A stretch of DNA of 64,000 bases, from positions 1-64,000 of the forward strand of contig CAIMSP010000071.1 in the NCBI GenBank assembly GCA_903844215.1. Direction: 5' to 3'. The position numbers were made by a program, and so were the translations under genes. The notes below the pieces were generated by a model. It worked only from the letters and a program-made list of their open reading frames with translations, did not search any database and was not told the origin of the DNA. This document shows positions 8,683-17,521 of this stretch, piece after piece (position 1 is the first letter of the stretch; the number at the start of each line of letters is the position of its first letter). Source of the stretch: an uncultured beta proteobacterium. GTDB taxonomy: Bacteria; Pseudomonadota; Gammaproteobacteria; Burkholderiales; Burkholderiaceae_C.

Positions 8683-9635
8683 TTCGCAGCCCTCTTGCTC
8701 ACGCTGCCGGGTGCCACGAGGTCGGTGCGCACGCCGCTTTCCAGATCCAGGGTTTCACCGACACGCAAACGCTTGCCACCAAGCACGACACCGTCCGCTG
8801 CCATGCGCGTGGGCGTGCCCGCCACCAGGGCTTGTCCTTCGGCCACGCGCTGCGCGTTGATCCAGGCGCTGCTGCGGCCGCGCTCACGTTGCACGATGCC
8901 CTGCAGACGCGCTGGCCGGCGGCCTTGCTGACCGGCATCGCCGCTGCGCTCACGGGCCATGGCGCTGCGCTCGGCGGGCGCATAGAACAAGGTGTCCAGG
9001 CCGGGCCACACCAGCGCCGGGGGAACTGGGGCCGCAGCGCCCAAGGGCGCGGCCAGAGGAAACGTCGGCTCCAGTGCGAAAAAGCGCAGCACGCACTGCG
9101 CCGCCAAACCCGCAGGGCTCGGGTCCGACAACTGGCATGCGTTGACACGAAATCGCCCCCTGGGCGCGCGCTCGAGCTCGCGCAGCAGAGCCAGCAAATC
9201 TTCCTCGTGCACCGCGCTTAAGTCCAGTTCAAGATCGTGATATTCGGCCCGGTGGCCTGCGGCTGCGCTCGCGGCTTGCGCCAGCGGCTTGGCGGCGTTC
9301 AGCGTGTAGTGCAGCACCGACGCCAGGCCCGCGCGCGCGGCGGCGGCTTGGAGCTGCTCGATCCAGACCTCGCGCTCGGGCGCGCCGATGAAGCCGGCCT
9401 GAACCAGGCGCCAGTAGTGTGGCGACTGGCGCTGGATGTAGTCCAAATCGTCCTGCCTTTGCCGGGCGCGCAATTGCACGGCGGCCAGTTCCTGCGCCGC
9501 GCTGGACCGCTCGCGCTGAGCGCGTGCTTGCCACTGCTGGGCGCCCAGCGCCAGCGTCAAACCCAGCGCCAACGCCGCACCCAGGCCGATCAGCCCGACG
9601 CGTGCGTGTGCCGCAATGACGCGCCAGGTCTTCAT
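8679..9635 (-). CDS. PilO/MshJ-like protein with C-terminal PilP/MshK-like domain
   Basis: A 318-residue inner-membrane protein of the pilus alignment subcomplex. It has one N-terminal membrane helix (about 13-32, VGLIGLGAALALGLTLALGA), then a coiled coil and ferredoxin-like region with YWRLVQAGFIGAPEREVWIE, the usual MshJ/PilO-type sequence. The last 110 residues, after a proline-rich linker, contain RLQGIVQRERGRSSAWINAQ, VAEGQALVAGT and LRVGETLDLESG, which looks like the beta-rich PilP/MshK/GspC-type domain that contacts the secretin. So the single gene seems to fuse two functions that are separate in Vibrio mshJ-mshK. Start at 9635 overlaps the preceding gene by 4 bases. Confidence 0.72.
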   Translation of the reverse strand: MKTWRVIAAHARVGLIGLGAALALGLTLALGAQQWQARAQRERSSAAQELAAVQLRARQRQDDLDYIQRQSPHYWRLVQAGFIGAPEREVWIEQLQAAAARAGLASVLHYTLNAAKPLAQAASAAAGHRAEYHDLELDLSAVHEEDLLALLRELERAPRGRFRVNACQLSDPSPAGLAAQCVLRFFALEPTFPLAAPLGAAAPVPPALVWPGLDTLFYAPAERSAMARERSGDAGQQGRRPARLQGIVQRERGRSSAWINAQRVAEGQALVAGTPTRMAADGVVLGGKRLRVGETLDLESGVRTDLVAPGSVSKRAAK

Positions 9636-11104
9636 CGCGCCAGGGCCTCGGTTCGGGCTGTGGGCGCGGGGCTGCTCGGTGCCGCCTCGGCCGCGCGCGC
9701 CAGCGTCAGACACCAGCGCAGGGACTCGCGTTCGCCCGCGTTGCTCAAGGCTTGCAGTCTGCGCTCACGCAGCGGGTCCAGCAACAGTTGAACCTCGGGC
9801 AGTTGACTCAATTGGTGGGAGATTTCTGCCAGCGTCTGCCGCTGTTCCTGGGGCGTGGCCTCGCCTTGCGGCGCCAGTTCCAGCCGGAGTTCGACCGCCA
9901 TCGCTTGCGCGTTCGCGCCCGCCCGCTGCGCCGCAGCACCGGACAGGGCCGCCGCGCCGGCGCAGGCGGCGTCGCCCTTGGACAGATGGCGCCACTCGAA
10001 GCCATGGGCGCGCAGCGTGGCCGTGCGACTGACGACTTGGGCCACACGCCGCATGGCCTGCGCCAAGGACGGTTCCCCGGCCAGTTCCTGCTGGTACGCG
10101 CTCATGGCCTGGCGCAGGGCTTGCGGCGACACCCGCGCCTGCTGGAGCGCCGGCTCGGATTGCGTCAGTCCGGCCTGGACCTGCTGGACCTGGGACAGCA
10201 TTTGGGCGCGCTCGGTTTGCGCCTGCAGCGCCGCCTGCGCTTGCCGGTTTGCGGCCCATCCCGTGAGCCCCAGACACAAGAGCGTGGCCGCCCAGCAGGC
10301 CCGGCCCAGACGCTGGCCCACAAAGGCGCTGCGCTGGCGCAATGGCGCCAATTGACCGACGGGAGATTGCAGTGCCAGATCGAACAGCACGCCTTGCCAG
10401 TCCGTCGCCGCCAGGCCTTGCCAGGGCGCGGGAGCGGCCAGCAAGTCCAGACCCAGCGCGGCCAGGGCCGCACCCAGACCGGCGGACTCACCCAGGAACA
10501 GCACGCCGTAGCGCTGCCCCGAACGCGCGACGACACGGGTGTTTTCCAGATGGCGCAGGGTGCGCAGCAGTTGCGCCGCTTGCTCGTCGGCTTGATCCGC
10601 GCAGGGAGCCAGGCGCGTCAGCAGCGGGATGCGGTCCTTGAGGAAAACAATGCGCAGGCCGGCCGTTGCCGGCATGACCAGCAACAGCGTGGGCGGCAGC
10701 CGGGAATGACGCCCCAGCAGCGCCAGCAACATCGACTGGGTCCACAGACCGGCCAACGCGCCGCCCTGGGAATCGACGGCGGATTGAATGCGCTCGGCGG
10801 CGTCCACGCCCACCAGCAGCTGCTGCGCTGGCAGCAGGCGTTCCACGAAGCCGGCGCCGCCTCGCCCGGCAATGGCGGCGCGAAAAACTGTGGCCGGAAA
10901 GCGGCTGGCGAGCTGCCGCTGGATGTAGTCGCTGCGGTCCCGCCCGAACAAACGGGGCACCTGGATCGGCGCGAAGTCTTCTTCGGCCAGATCGGTGATG
11001 GCCCAGACCGGCCCGGCGCCGACGCCGCTGTGCAACTGCCAACCGTTCTTGCCCCTTTGCCAGCATTGCGTGGCCTTGGCGCTGATGTGCAGAACGGTCT
11101 TCAT
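9632..11104 (-). CDS. PilM-PilN-like fused alignment protein (MshI-like)
   Basis: A 490-residue protein. The first 250 residues are cytoplasmic and resemble the actin-like MshI/PilM fold (opening MKTVLHISAKATQCW; DRSDYIQRQLASRFP; GLRIVFLKDRIPLLTRLAP; YGVLFLGE). A single membrane segment follows at about 268-286 (RACWAATLLCLGLTGWAA), then a long periplasmic coiled-coil region with LRQAMSAYQQELAGEPSL and a PilN-like end. This matches the PilM-plus-PilN arrangement of MSHA-type systems. It lies 6 bases after the platform gene and overlaps the PilO-like gene by 4. The fold assignments are weak in sequence and rest partly on operon position. Confidence 0.7.
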   Translation of the reverse strand: MKTVLHISAKATQCWQRGKNGWQLHSGVGAGPVWAITDLAEEDFAPIQVPRLFGRDRSDYIQRQLASRFPATVFRAAIAGRGGAGFVERLLPAQQLLVGVDAAERIQSAVDSQGGALAGLWTQSMLLALLGRHSRLPPTLLLVMPATAGLRIVFLKDRIPLLTRLAPCADQADEQAAQLLRTLRHLENTRVVARSGQRYGVLFLGESAGLGAALAALGLDLLAAPAPWQGLAATDWQGVLFDLALQSPVGQLAPLRQRSAFVGQRLGRACWAATLLCLGLTGWAANRQAQAALQAQTERAQMLSQVQQVQAGLTQSEPALQQARVSPQALRQAMSAYQQELAGEPSLAQAMRRVAQVVSRTATLRAHGFEWRHLSKGDAACAGAAALSGAAAQRAGANAQAMAVELRLELAPQGEATPQEQRQTLAEISHQLSQLPEVQLLLDPLRERRLQALSNAGERESLRWCLTLARAAEAAPSSPAPTARTEALAR

Positions 11105-11110
11105 GCGCGC

Positions 11111-12307
11111 TCAGAGCTTGATGTGGGCCACGGTGTCGTAGATCGGCCCCAGCACGGCCAGCATGATCCAGGCCAGCAGCAGCCCCAGGACGACCGTGAG
11201 CACGGGCTCGATCAAGGCCTGGACCTTGCCCACCGACTCGTCGATGTCGCGCGCATAGAAGTAGCTGATGTTGCCCAGTGCCTGGTCCAGCGCGCCGGTG
11301 GACTCGCCCACCTTGAGCATGCGAATCAGCAGCGACGGAAACAGGGCTTCGGCGCCGAAGCTCTGCGACAGCGTGCTGCCATTGAGCACGCGTTCACGGG
11401 CTTGGCGGATGGCGCGCTGAACCACCAGGTTGCGCGAGACCTTTTCGCAGTGTTCCAGGCCATCACTCAGGGCCACGCCGGTGCGATACAGCAGCGCCAG
11501 GGTGTCGGCAAAGCGCGCCAGCGCCATCTTCTTCAGAATGGGTCCGACCCAGGGCAGCGCCAACTCGGCCTGATGGCAGCGGTAGCGCACGCCCTCGAAC
11601 GCGGCCGCTAGGGCGCTCACCCCGGCCAGCGTTGCCGCCGTCAGCAGCAGCAGCGCCCAACCGTAGTCGGCGAACAGGCTCGACAGCCCCAACAGCAGGC
11701 GCGTCTGCAGCGGCAAATCCTGCCCCATCTGATGGAGGAATCCCACCAGCTGCGGCACCAGATAGAGCATCAGGAAGACGAGCACCGCGCCAACCACGGC
11801 CATGACGAAACTGGGGTAGAGCATGAGCCGTCGGGTCTGAGCGGCCAGCTCGTCCTGCCATTTGAGCGAGCGCACGATGCCCCCGAGCACCGCGCCGAGT
11901 TGGCCTGACACCTCACCGGCCCGAACCAGCTGCACCAGCGTCTGGGGGAACAGCTGGGGATAGCCCGACATGGCCTGGCCCAGCGTGGCACCGCTTCGCA
12001 CCTTTTCGTGCAGCCCGCCGCACAGGTCGCGACCGGCGTCGGATTCGGACGAGGCGCGCAACTCCTCCAGCGCCGACAGCACGGGAACGCCGGCGCGCAG
12101 CAGCAGGTCGAGCTGAAACAGCAAATCGATGAGCGCTCGGCGCGGCAGGCGCTTGCGCCTTCGTGCCTGGCGCTGCAGTGCCCGCGCGCGCAACAGCACC
12201 AGCCCCATGCGCCGCAGTTGGCTCGCCAGATCGAGCTCGTGCAGGGCCTCGGCCTGACCCCGGTGCACCTGACCCTGCAGATTGGCGGCGCGGTAGCGGT
12301 AAAGCAT
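11111..12307 (-). CDS. mshG: Type II secretion/type IV pilus inner-membrane platform protein (GspF/PilC/MshG)
   Basis: A 398-residue polytopic platform protein with the two GspF repeats of the family. Typical stretches are FQLDLLLRAGVPVLSALEEL, LPQTLVQLVRAGEVSGQLGA-like sequence in the first half, and ALLYRTGVALSDGLEHC with LLIRMLKVGESTGALDQAL in the second. The last helix is LTVVLGLLLAWIMLAVLGPI. It transmits work from the cytoplasmic ATPase to pilin assembly. The start codon shares one base with the stop of the ATPase gene (TGATG), so the two are coupled. Confidence 0.92.
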   Translation of the reverse strand: MLYRYRAANLQGQVHRGQAEALHELDLASQLRRMGLVLLRARALQRQARRRKRLPRRALIDLLFQLDLLLRAGVPVLSALEELRASSESDAGRDLCGGLHEKVRSGATLGQAMSGYPQLFPQTLVQLVRAGEVSGQLGAVLGGIVRSLKWQDELAAQTRRLMLYPSFVMAVVGAVLVFLMLYLVPQLVGFLHQMGQDLPLQTRLLLGLSSLFADYGWALLLLTAATLAGVSALAAAFEGVRYRCHQAELALPWVGPILKKMALARFADTLALLYRTGVALSDGLEHCEKVSRNLVVQRAIRQARERVLNGSTLSQSFGAEALFPSLLIRMLKVGESTGALDQALGNISYFYARDIDESVGKVQALIEPVLTVVLGLLLAWIMLAVLGPIYDTVAHIKL

Positions 12308-14013
12308 CAGACCATCCTTGGCGTGAGGTCGATCACGCGCGCGACTTCTTCGACCGTGGTGTGGCCCTGGCGCACGCGGCGCAGGCCGTCCTCGGCCATG
12401 CTGTCAAAGCCGCGTTCGCGCAGATGCTGGTTCAGCGCCTTGAGGCTGGCACGCTGCGCCATCAACTCGTCGAGCTCGGCGTCGAACTTGAGCAGCTCGA
12501 CGATCGCAAGGCGGCCTTGATAGCCCTGGAAATCGCAGGCGGCACAGCCCACCGGCCGGAAGATCGGCGGCGTTGCGCCCGCTCCCAGATCAAGCAGGCG
12601 CGCCTGCATTGCACTGGGCGCCTGCGGCGCCTTGCACTTCGGGCACAAGCGGCGCACCAGACGCTGGCCCAGAATGCCGATGACGTTGCCGGCGGCCACC
12701 TCGGGGGTGATGCCCAGATCGAACAGGCGCGGGATGGCGCGCACGGCCGAGTTGGTGTGCAAGGTGGAGAACACCTGATGACCCGTCATCGCGGCACGAA
12801 ACGCCATGTCCGCCGTTTCGCGGTCACGGATCTCGCCCACCAGAATGATGTCCGGATCCTGGCGCAGCAGGGAGCGCACGCCCTGTGCAAAGTCCATCTT
12901 CAGCGCATCCGAGAGCGAGGTCTGGCGCACGCAGGGCAGGGGATATTCGACCGGATCTTCCAGCGTCATGATGTTGACCTGCTCCTGGTTCAGATGGGCC
13001 AGGATCGAATACAGCGTGGTGGTCTTGCCCGAGCCCGTGGGCCCGGTGACTAGCAGAATGCCCTCGGGGCGCGACAGCATCAACTGCATCAAGGCCAGTT
13101 GCGCCTCGGACAGGCCCAGGCTGTCCAGCGCGAGCACGCGGCGCTTGCGATCCAGCACGCGCAAGACGAAATTTTCGCCGTGCAAGGTGGGCTGGACCGC
13201 AGCGCGGAAATCCACGGCGCGCCCGGAGATCGTGAGCGTGATGCGGCCGTCCTGGGGCGCGCGGGTTTCGGCGATGTTCATGCCCGCCATGACCTTGAGC
13301 CGCACCACCATCGCCGGCCAATAGCGTGAGTGCAACGCGCGCACCTGACGCAGCACGCCGTCCAGGCGGTAGCGGATACGCAGGAACTGCGCCTCGGGTT
13401 CGAAGTGCAGGTCGGAAGCGGCGCGCAAGGTGGCGTCGGCCAGCAGCGAGTCCATCAGCCGCACCACCGGGTGGCTGTAGCCCTCGCTGGCCTGGCTCAG
13501 GCTGGCAATGTCCAGCGTGCCGGTTTCCAGTTCGCGCAGGATGCCGTCAATGGAGAGCTCGTGGCCATAGAACAGTTCAATCGCGTGCAGGATCTCGGCG
13601 CTGGCGGCCAGAACCCAGTGCAGGCGCGGTCCGCCGGCCAGCAAGGCACTGATCTGGTCGGCGGCGACGATGTCGTTGGGGTTGGCGCTGGCGAGGATCA
13701 GTTCGCCGTTCTCCAGGCTGACGGGAAAGACGCGATGGCGCTTGGCCAGCGCCTTGGGGATCAGCGCCAGGGCGCTGGCGTCGGCGACGATGCCATGCAG
13801 GCTGATCGACTCCTGGCCGAGCTTTTGCGCGAGCGCGGCGCGCATCGCGCTCTCGCTCATGAAACCCAGCGCCAGCAGCGTTTCTCCCAGCGGCTTGTGG
13901 CTGCGCTCTTGCTCCTGCAGTGCGATGCGCAACTGGTCTGGACCCAGGCGCTTCATGGCCACGAGTTGTTCCCCCAGGCGCGCAGGCGTCGCGACGGGAT
14001 GCGAAGCGTTCAC
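12307..14013 (-). CDS. mshE: Pilus assembly ATPase (GspE/PilB/MshE)
   Basis: A 568-residue hexameric ATPase that drives pilin polymerisation from the cytoplasm. The N-terminal MshEN domain has GEQLVAMKRLG and HKPLGETLLALGFMSE, motifs that in MshE bind cyclic di-GMP. The motor carries Walker A GPTGSGKTTT at about 324-333, the Asp box MTLEDPVEYPLP, Walker B DIILVGEIRDRET and the His box STLHTNSA. A zinc-binding CPKC...CAAC motif follows the motor. Length is normal. Its gene overlaps the TPR gene by 4 bases. Two RLGx-LGE type repeats in the N domain suggest c-di-GMP control, although I have not scored both copies. Confidence 0.94.
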   Translation of the reverse strand: MNASHPVATPARLGEQLVAMKRLGPDQLRIALQEQERSHKPLGETLLALGFMSESAMRAALAQKLGQESISLHGIVADASALALIPKALAKRHRVFPVSLENGELILASANPNDIVAADQISALLAGGPRLHWVLAASAEILHAIELFYGHELSIDGILRELETGTLDIASLSQASEGYSHPVVRLMDSLLADATLRAASDLHFEPEAQFLRIRYRLDGVLRQVRALHSRYWPAMVVRLKVMAGMNIAETRAPQDGRITLTISGRAVDFRAAVQPTLHGENFVLRVLDRKRRVLALDSLGLSEAQLALMQLMLSRPEGILLVTGPTGSGKTTTLYSILAHLNQEQVNIMTLEDPVEYPLPCVRQTSLSDALKMDFAQGVRSLLRQDPDIILVGEIRDRETADMAFRAAMTGHQVFSTLHTNSAVRAIPRLFDLGITPEVAAGNVIGILGQRLVRRLCPKCKAPQAPSAMQARLLDLGAGATPPIFRPVGCAACDFQGYQGRLAIVELLKFDAELDELMAQRASLKALNQHLRERGFDSMAEDGLRRVRQGHTTVEEVARVIDLTPRMV

Positions 14014-15077
14014 GGCGCGCCCTCCCGGGCCTGGCGCAACTGTTCCAGCCGCTGCTGCGCGGCGGCGCGCGAAAAACCCGTCATGACGTCATCTTGCCCA
14101 GCCGCCTGCGCCAGCGCGCGCCGGTAGTGTTCTTGCGCCTGGTCGTAGCGGTGCAGGCGATCCAGCGCCACCGCCAGGTTGTAGCTGTGGCTCGCCTGGC
14201 TGGGCTCCAGTTGCTGCGCCTGGGCGTAGGCGAGCGCGGCCTCGGCGAGGCGCTCCTGGCGCACCAGAAGGTTCGCCAGCGCGCTTTGGGCGGGGGCCGA
14301 TTCGGGATGGCGCTCGGCCCATTCCCGAGCCCGGCTTGCCGACTGCGCCAGATCGAGTTCGCGGCTCAGCACCAGCCAGGCCGCGCCCGCTGCCGCATGG
14401 CCGGGCTCCTGGCGCAGCACGCTGCGGTAGTACGTCAGCGCCTCCTGCGGTCGTTCGCTGTTGTGGGCGATGTAGGCCAGTCCGAGCAGCGCGTCGCGGT
14501 CGCCGGCATTGGCTCTGAGCACCTTGTTGTACAGGCTCTGGGCCTCGTCCCAGCGCCCAAGCTGCAGGGCGGCGTAGGCCGAGGCGAGCGTTTCTTGCGC
14601 CGTGTTGGCGACGACGAATTCCGTTCCGCTACGGCCTGTCGCAGCGCTGCTGGCGCGGGCAGCGGGCAGATGGGCGGGGCTTGACCGAACGGCTTTGACC
14701 ACCCGCGCGGCCACCGGCACGCCGGACTCGCGGCGCCCGAGCGGGGCGGCGTCAGCGCGGCTGGCAGGGGCCACCGATGGCGGCGGCGCGACGCTCGCTG
14801 CGGCTGCGGCTGCGGCCGGTGGCGCCAAAGGCGTGCTCAGACCCGGCAACTGGGCCGCCAGAAAACCCAGACCGGCGGCCATCACGGCCACGAGCGCCGC
14901 GCCCCAAGCTGGCCTGCGCTGAGCCAAGGCGCGCTGGCCGCTGGCGGGCTTGAGATCCGAGGATAGGGTCGCTGCGTGCGTCTCCAGCGTCGCAGGTGGC
15001 CCCGCCAAGGCGGGCGCTTCCAGGGCGGCTTGTCCGTCCCCGCGGCCCGTGGCTGGTGCTTCCCACAGCGAGCTCAT
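14010..15077 (-). CDS. TPR-repeat inner-membrane protein (MshN-like)
   Basis: A 355-residue protein with a proline/alanine-rich cytoplasmic N-terminus, one membrane helix at about 58-77 (WGAALVAVMAAGLGFLAAQL), an Ala/Pro-rich linker, and a periplasmic array of tetratricopeptide repeats (AYAALQLGRWDEAQSLYNKV; ALLGLAYIAHNSERPQEALT; SYNLAVALDRLHRYDQAQEH). This architecture and its position between secretin and ATPase match MshN, whose exact role is poorly known. Start chosen at ATG 15077, one base after the secretin stop; the longer frame from 15125 would overlap the secretin. Confidence 0.82.
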   Translation of the reverse strand: MSSLWEAPATGRGDGQAALEAPALAGPPATLETHAATLSSDLKPASGQRALAQRRPAWGAALVAVMAAGLGFLAAQLPGLSTPLAPPAAAAAAASVAPPPSVAPASRADAAPLGRRESGVPVAARVVKAVRSSPAHLPAARASSAATGRSGTEFVVANTAQETLASAYAALQLGRWDEAQSLYNKVLRANAGDRDALLGLAYIAHNSERPQEALTYYRSVLRQEPGHAAAGAAWLVLSRELDLAQSASRAREWAERHPESAPAQSALANLLVRQERLAEAALAYAQAQQLEPSQASHSYNLAVALDRLHRYDQAQEHYRRALAQAAGQDDVMTGFSRAAAQQRLEQLRQAREGAP

Positions 15078-15078
15078 C

Positions 15079-16959
15079 TCAGTCTCGCAATGGGCTCGGT
15101 CGCGGCGCATCCGGCCTGACTTCAAGCCCGCGACGCGCGTCGGGCAGGGCCGCGCGAAGCGGCCGCAAGTCGCCCGACAGGCTGGCGTCGCGCAGCACGG
15201 TGGGTCGCAGGAAAATGACCAGCTCCGATTTGCGACTGCTGTCGTTGCGGAACTTGAACAAGTCGCCGAACAGGGGCAGCCGGTTCAGCCCCGGCACCTC
15301 GTCGGAGCCGTCGCTGCGCGTGTCCTGCATGAGTCCGCCCAGCACGGCAATGTCGCCCGACTGGACGCGCAGCACGGATTCCATTTCGCGCGTTTGCACT
15401 TCGGGAATGCGGTTCACGATGTTGTACTGCGCCAGCGCCGGGTTCGGGTCCGTGGCGTAGCCGGTGATGCGACTGATGGTGGGGCGCAGATTGAGCGTGA
15501 CCTCGTTCGATTCGCTCACCTGTGGCACCACCGTCATCAGGAAGCCGATGGGGACGGTGTTGATGGTGGTGTTGTAGGTCGGCGGCGTGGTCAGGGACCC
15601 GCTTGAGTAGGTGGCGGGCGTGACGCTGAGCGTGAAATACACCTTGTTGTCCACCACCTTGAGCACGCTGTTCTGGTTGTTCAGCACCGAGATCTTGGGG
15701 CTCGACAGCACGCGCAGCGTGCCGAAGGATTCCAACAGGCTGAGCACGGCCGAGAGGTCGGTGTTGCCGCCCAGCAGGCCGAAATTCTTCAGCGTCAGGG
15801 TGGCCAGCGAACTCACCAGGCCGCCGGTCTGCAGTCCGGTGCTGGGCCCGCCCGGCGCCAGGTCGATGCGCGAACCCGAGCGCGAACCCGCCGTCTGCAC
15901 CAAGGCCCAGTTGATCCCCTGCTGGTAGCTGCTGGACAGGTCCACCTCGACGATGGTGGCCTCGATCAGCACTTGGCGTCGGGCCGAACTCAGCACGCGG
16001 TCCAGAAATTCGCGCACTTTTTCGTGCTGGCTCTGCGACGCCCGCACGCTGATATTGCCGCTCTCCGGGCTGGCGATGACGTAGGCGGCCTCGCGCACGG
16101 TGCTGCGCCGCACCACGCTCGAGGCGCCGCTGGCCAGCACCGCCGGGCGGGCACTGGCCGCGAGCACGGCGGCGGCGCTGGTGCTTGGACGCGTTGTCCC
16201 CTTGCGCGGCGCCGTCCCGACATTGCCAGCGACGGCCACGCCGGTGGTGGACTGCACGCCCGATTGCTCGGTGCTGGTCTCGCTGCTTCCCTCCGGCAAG
16301 ATCTTGTCGGTCTCGCGCAGCAGGTCCTTGAGGTTGGCGACCAGCGTGTCCCAGAATCGGTTGTGGGACAGGTTCTCGATGGACGAAGTCGAGCCGTTGC
16401 TGGCATTCGCTGCACCCGCCACGTTGCCGGGCGCGCCGCCCGTGCTGGCCACGTCGGTCGAGGTGCTGATGGTGGTTTTGGCATCGCGCCTGAGGTTCGG
16501 GTAGTCCACCCGGTAGTGCGCCAGATAGGGCGCATCGACCAGGATGGACAGACTGTTGCCCTTGATCTCGTAGCGCAGGTCCACCTGACGCGCCACCCGG
16601 TCCAGAATCTCGCTCAGCGTCTGGTCGTGCACGTTCATGGTCACCGTGCCGACGATGCTCGGATGGATGTCCACGTTCAACTTGGCGTCCCGGGCCAGAG
16701 CGAACAGCAGCTCCTGCACGTCGATGTTTTGCATCACGACGCTGTACAACTCCTGGCGCTCCTTGGCTTGCGGCGGCGGCGGCAGTGGCGCGACCTCGGC
16801 AAATGGGGGCGCCCCGCCGATGACCTCGGGGGCTGGATTCAGGTGCGTGTGGGAGACCGGCAGCGACGGGCTGGAACAGCCGGCCAGCGACAGCGCCAGG
16901 CCGACAAGCGGCAAGTAGCATGCCAGGAACCGTGTGCCAGGAGAACTCAAAGCCGCCAC
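15079..16959 (-). CDS. mshL: Outer-membrane secretin of the MSHA-like pilus (MshL)
   Basis: A 626-residue lipoprotein secretin. The signal peptide ends in the lipobox LSLAGC (Cys28). An STN/N0-type domain follows (VVMQNIDVQELLFALARDAK; DQTLSEILDRVARQVDLRYE), then a low-complexity Ser/Thr/Ala-rich region, an N1-like domain and the secretin beta-domain with VLIEATIVEVDLSSSYQQGI and FGTLRVLSSPKISVLNNQNS. The C-terminus VPGLNRLPLFGDLFKFR is diagnostic. It forms the ring through which the pilus leaves. It is the first gene of the nine-gene operon; its promoter should lie between 16960 and 17177, which it shares divergently with yajC and where an AT-rich patch occurs at 17005-17045. Confidence 0.94.
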   Translation of the reverse strand: MAALSSPGTRFLACYLPLVGLALSLAGCSSPSLPVSHTHLNPAPEVIGGAPPFAEVAPLPPPPQAKERQELYSVVMQNIDVQELLFALARDAKLNVDIHPSIVGTVTMNVHDQTLSEILDRVARQVDLRYEIKGNSLSILVDAPYLAHYRVDYPNLRRDAKTTISTSTDVASTGGAPGNVAGAANASNGSTSSIENLSHNRFWDTLVANLKDLLRETDKILPEGSSETSTEQSGVQSTTGVAVAGNVGTAPRKGTTRPSTSAAAVLAASARPAVLASGASSVVRRSTVREAAYVIASPESGNISVRASQSQHEKVREFLDRVLSSARRQVLIEATIVEVDLSSSYQQGINWALVQTAGSRSGSRIDLAPGGPSTGLQTGGLVSSLATLTLKNFGLLGGNTDLSAVLSLLESFGTLRVLSSPKISVLNNQNSVLKVVDNKVYFTLSVTPATYSSGSLTTPPTYNTTINTVPIGFLMTVVPQVSESNEVTLNLRPTISRITGYATDPNPALAQYNIVNRIPEVQTREMESVLRVQSGDIAVLGGLMQDTRSDGSDEVPGLNRLPLFGDLFKFRNDSSRKSELVIFLRPTVLRDASLSGDLRPLRAALPDARRGLEVRPDAPRPSPLRD

Positions 16960-17177
16960 TCCTCTTGAAGTTGTTCCGCTGTCGGGATGGGAATGCTATT
17001 CCCTTTTGCGCTTTTAGTCATCATTTTGATAATTAAATAGGCAGAATCCGCCGCCCTGGCGCGCCGCGCCTGGGTCACGCCAACGTCGGTCAGGCCGAAT
17101 ACAATCGCCGGTTGAACATCCGGAGCCATGCCCTGCGCCGCAGGTTCGTGCGACCGGTTCTTTTTGTGGAGTTGCCC

Positions 17178-17513
17178 GTGCTGATTTCTTCTGCTTACGC
17201 CCAAACCGCCCCTGCCGCTGCTGCTGGCGGGACCGACATCCAATCCTCACTCATGGGCATGCTGCCGCTGGTACTGATGTTTGTGGTGCTGTACTTCGTC
17301 ATGATCCGCCCCCAGATGAAGAAGCAAAAGGAACAGCGCAGCATGATCGACGCGCTGGCCAAGGGCGACGAGGTGGTCACGGCCGGTGGCCTGATCGGCA
17401 AGCTGACCAAGCTGGGTGACAGCTACGTGGGCGTGGAATTGGCCGCTGGCGTCGAGGTGCAAATGCAGCGCACGGCGGTGGTGCAGGTATTGCCCAAGGG
17501 CACGCTCAAGTAA
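17178..17513 (+). CDS. yajC: Preprotein translocase subunit YajC
   Basis: A 111-residue single-pass inner-membrane protein of the SecDF-YajC accessory complex. GTG at 17178 is chosen because it yields the standard N-terminus VLISSAYAQTAPAAA and is preceded by GTGGAG; an in-frame ATG at 17112 would add a non-family extension. The helix is MLPLVLMFVVLYFVMIRPQ, followed by KKQKEQRSMIDALAKGDEVV and GLIGKLTKL, all typical. The secD start is 8 bases downstream. The tgt gene that usually precedes yajC in related genomes is absent; the pilus operon lies there instead. Confidence 0.95.
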   Translation: MLISSAYAQTAPAAAAGGTDIQSSLMGMLPLVLMFVVLYFVMIRPQMKKQKEQRSMIDALAKGDEVVTAGGLIGKLTKLGDSYVGVELAAGVEVQMQRTAVVQVLPKGTLK

Positions 17514-17521
17514 GAACACCC

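Noticed and set aside
6760-8931. A 723-codon plus-strand frame opposite the lectin-pilin gene
   Set aside because: It spans the boundary of two genes on the other strand, which overlap by 4 bases, and has no recognisable domain. The minus-strand frame has a pilin-type N-terminus.
17005-17045. AT-rich patch as an origin or integration site
   Set aside because: It is short, has no repeats or DnaA-box cluster, and is better explained as the divergent mshL/yajC promoter area.
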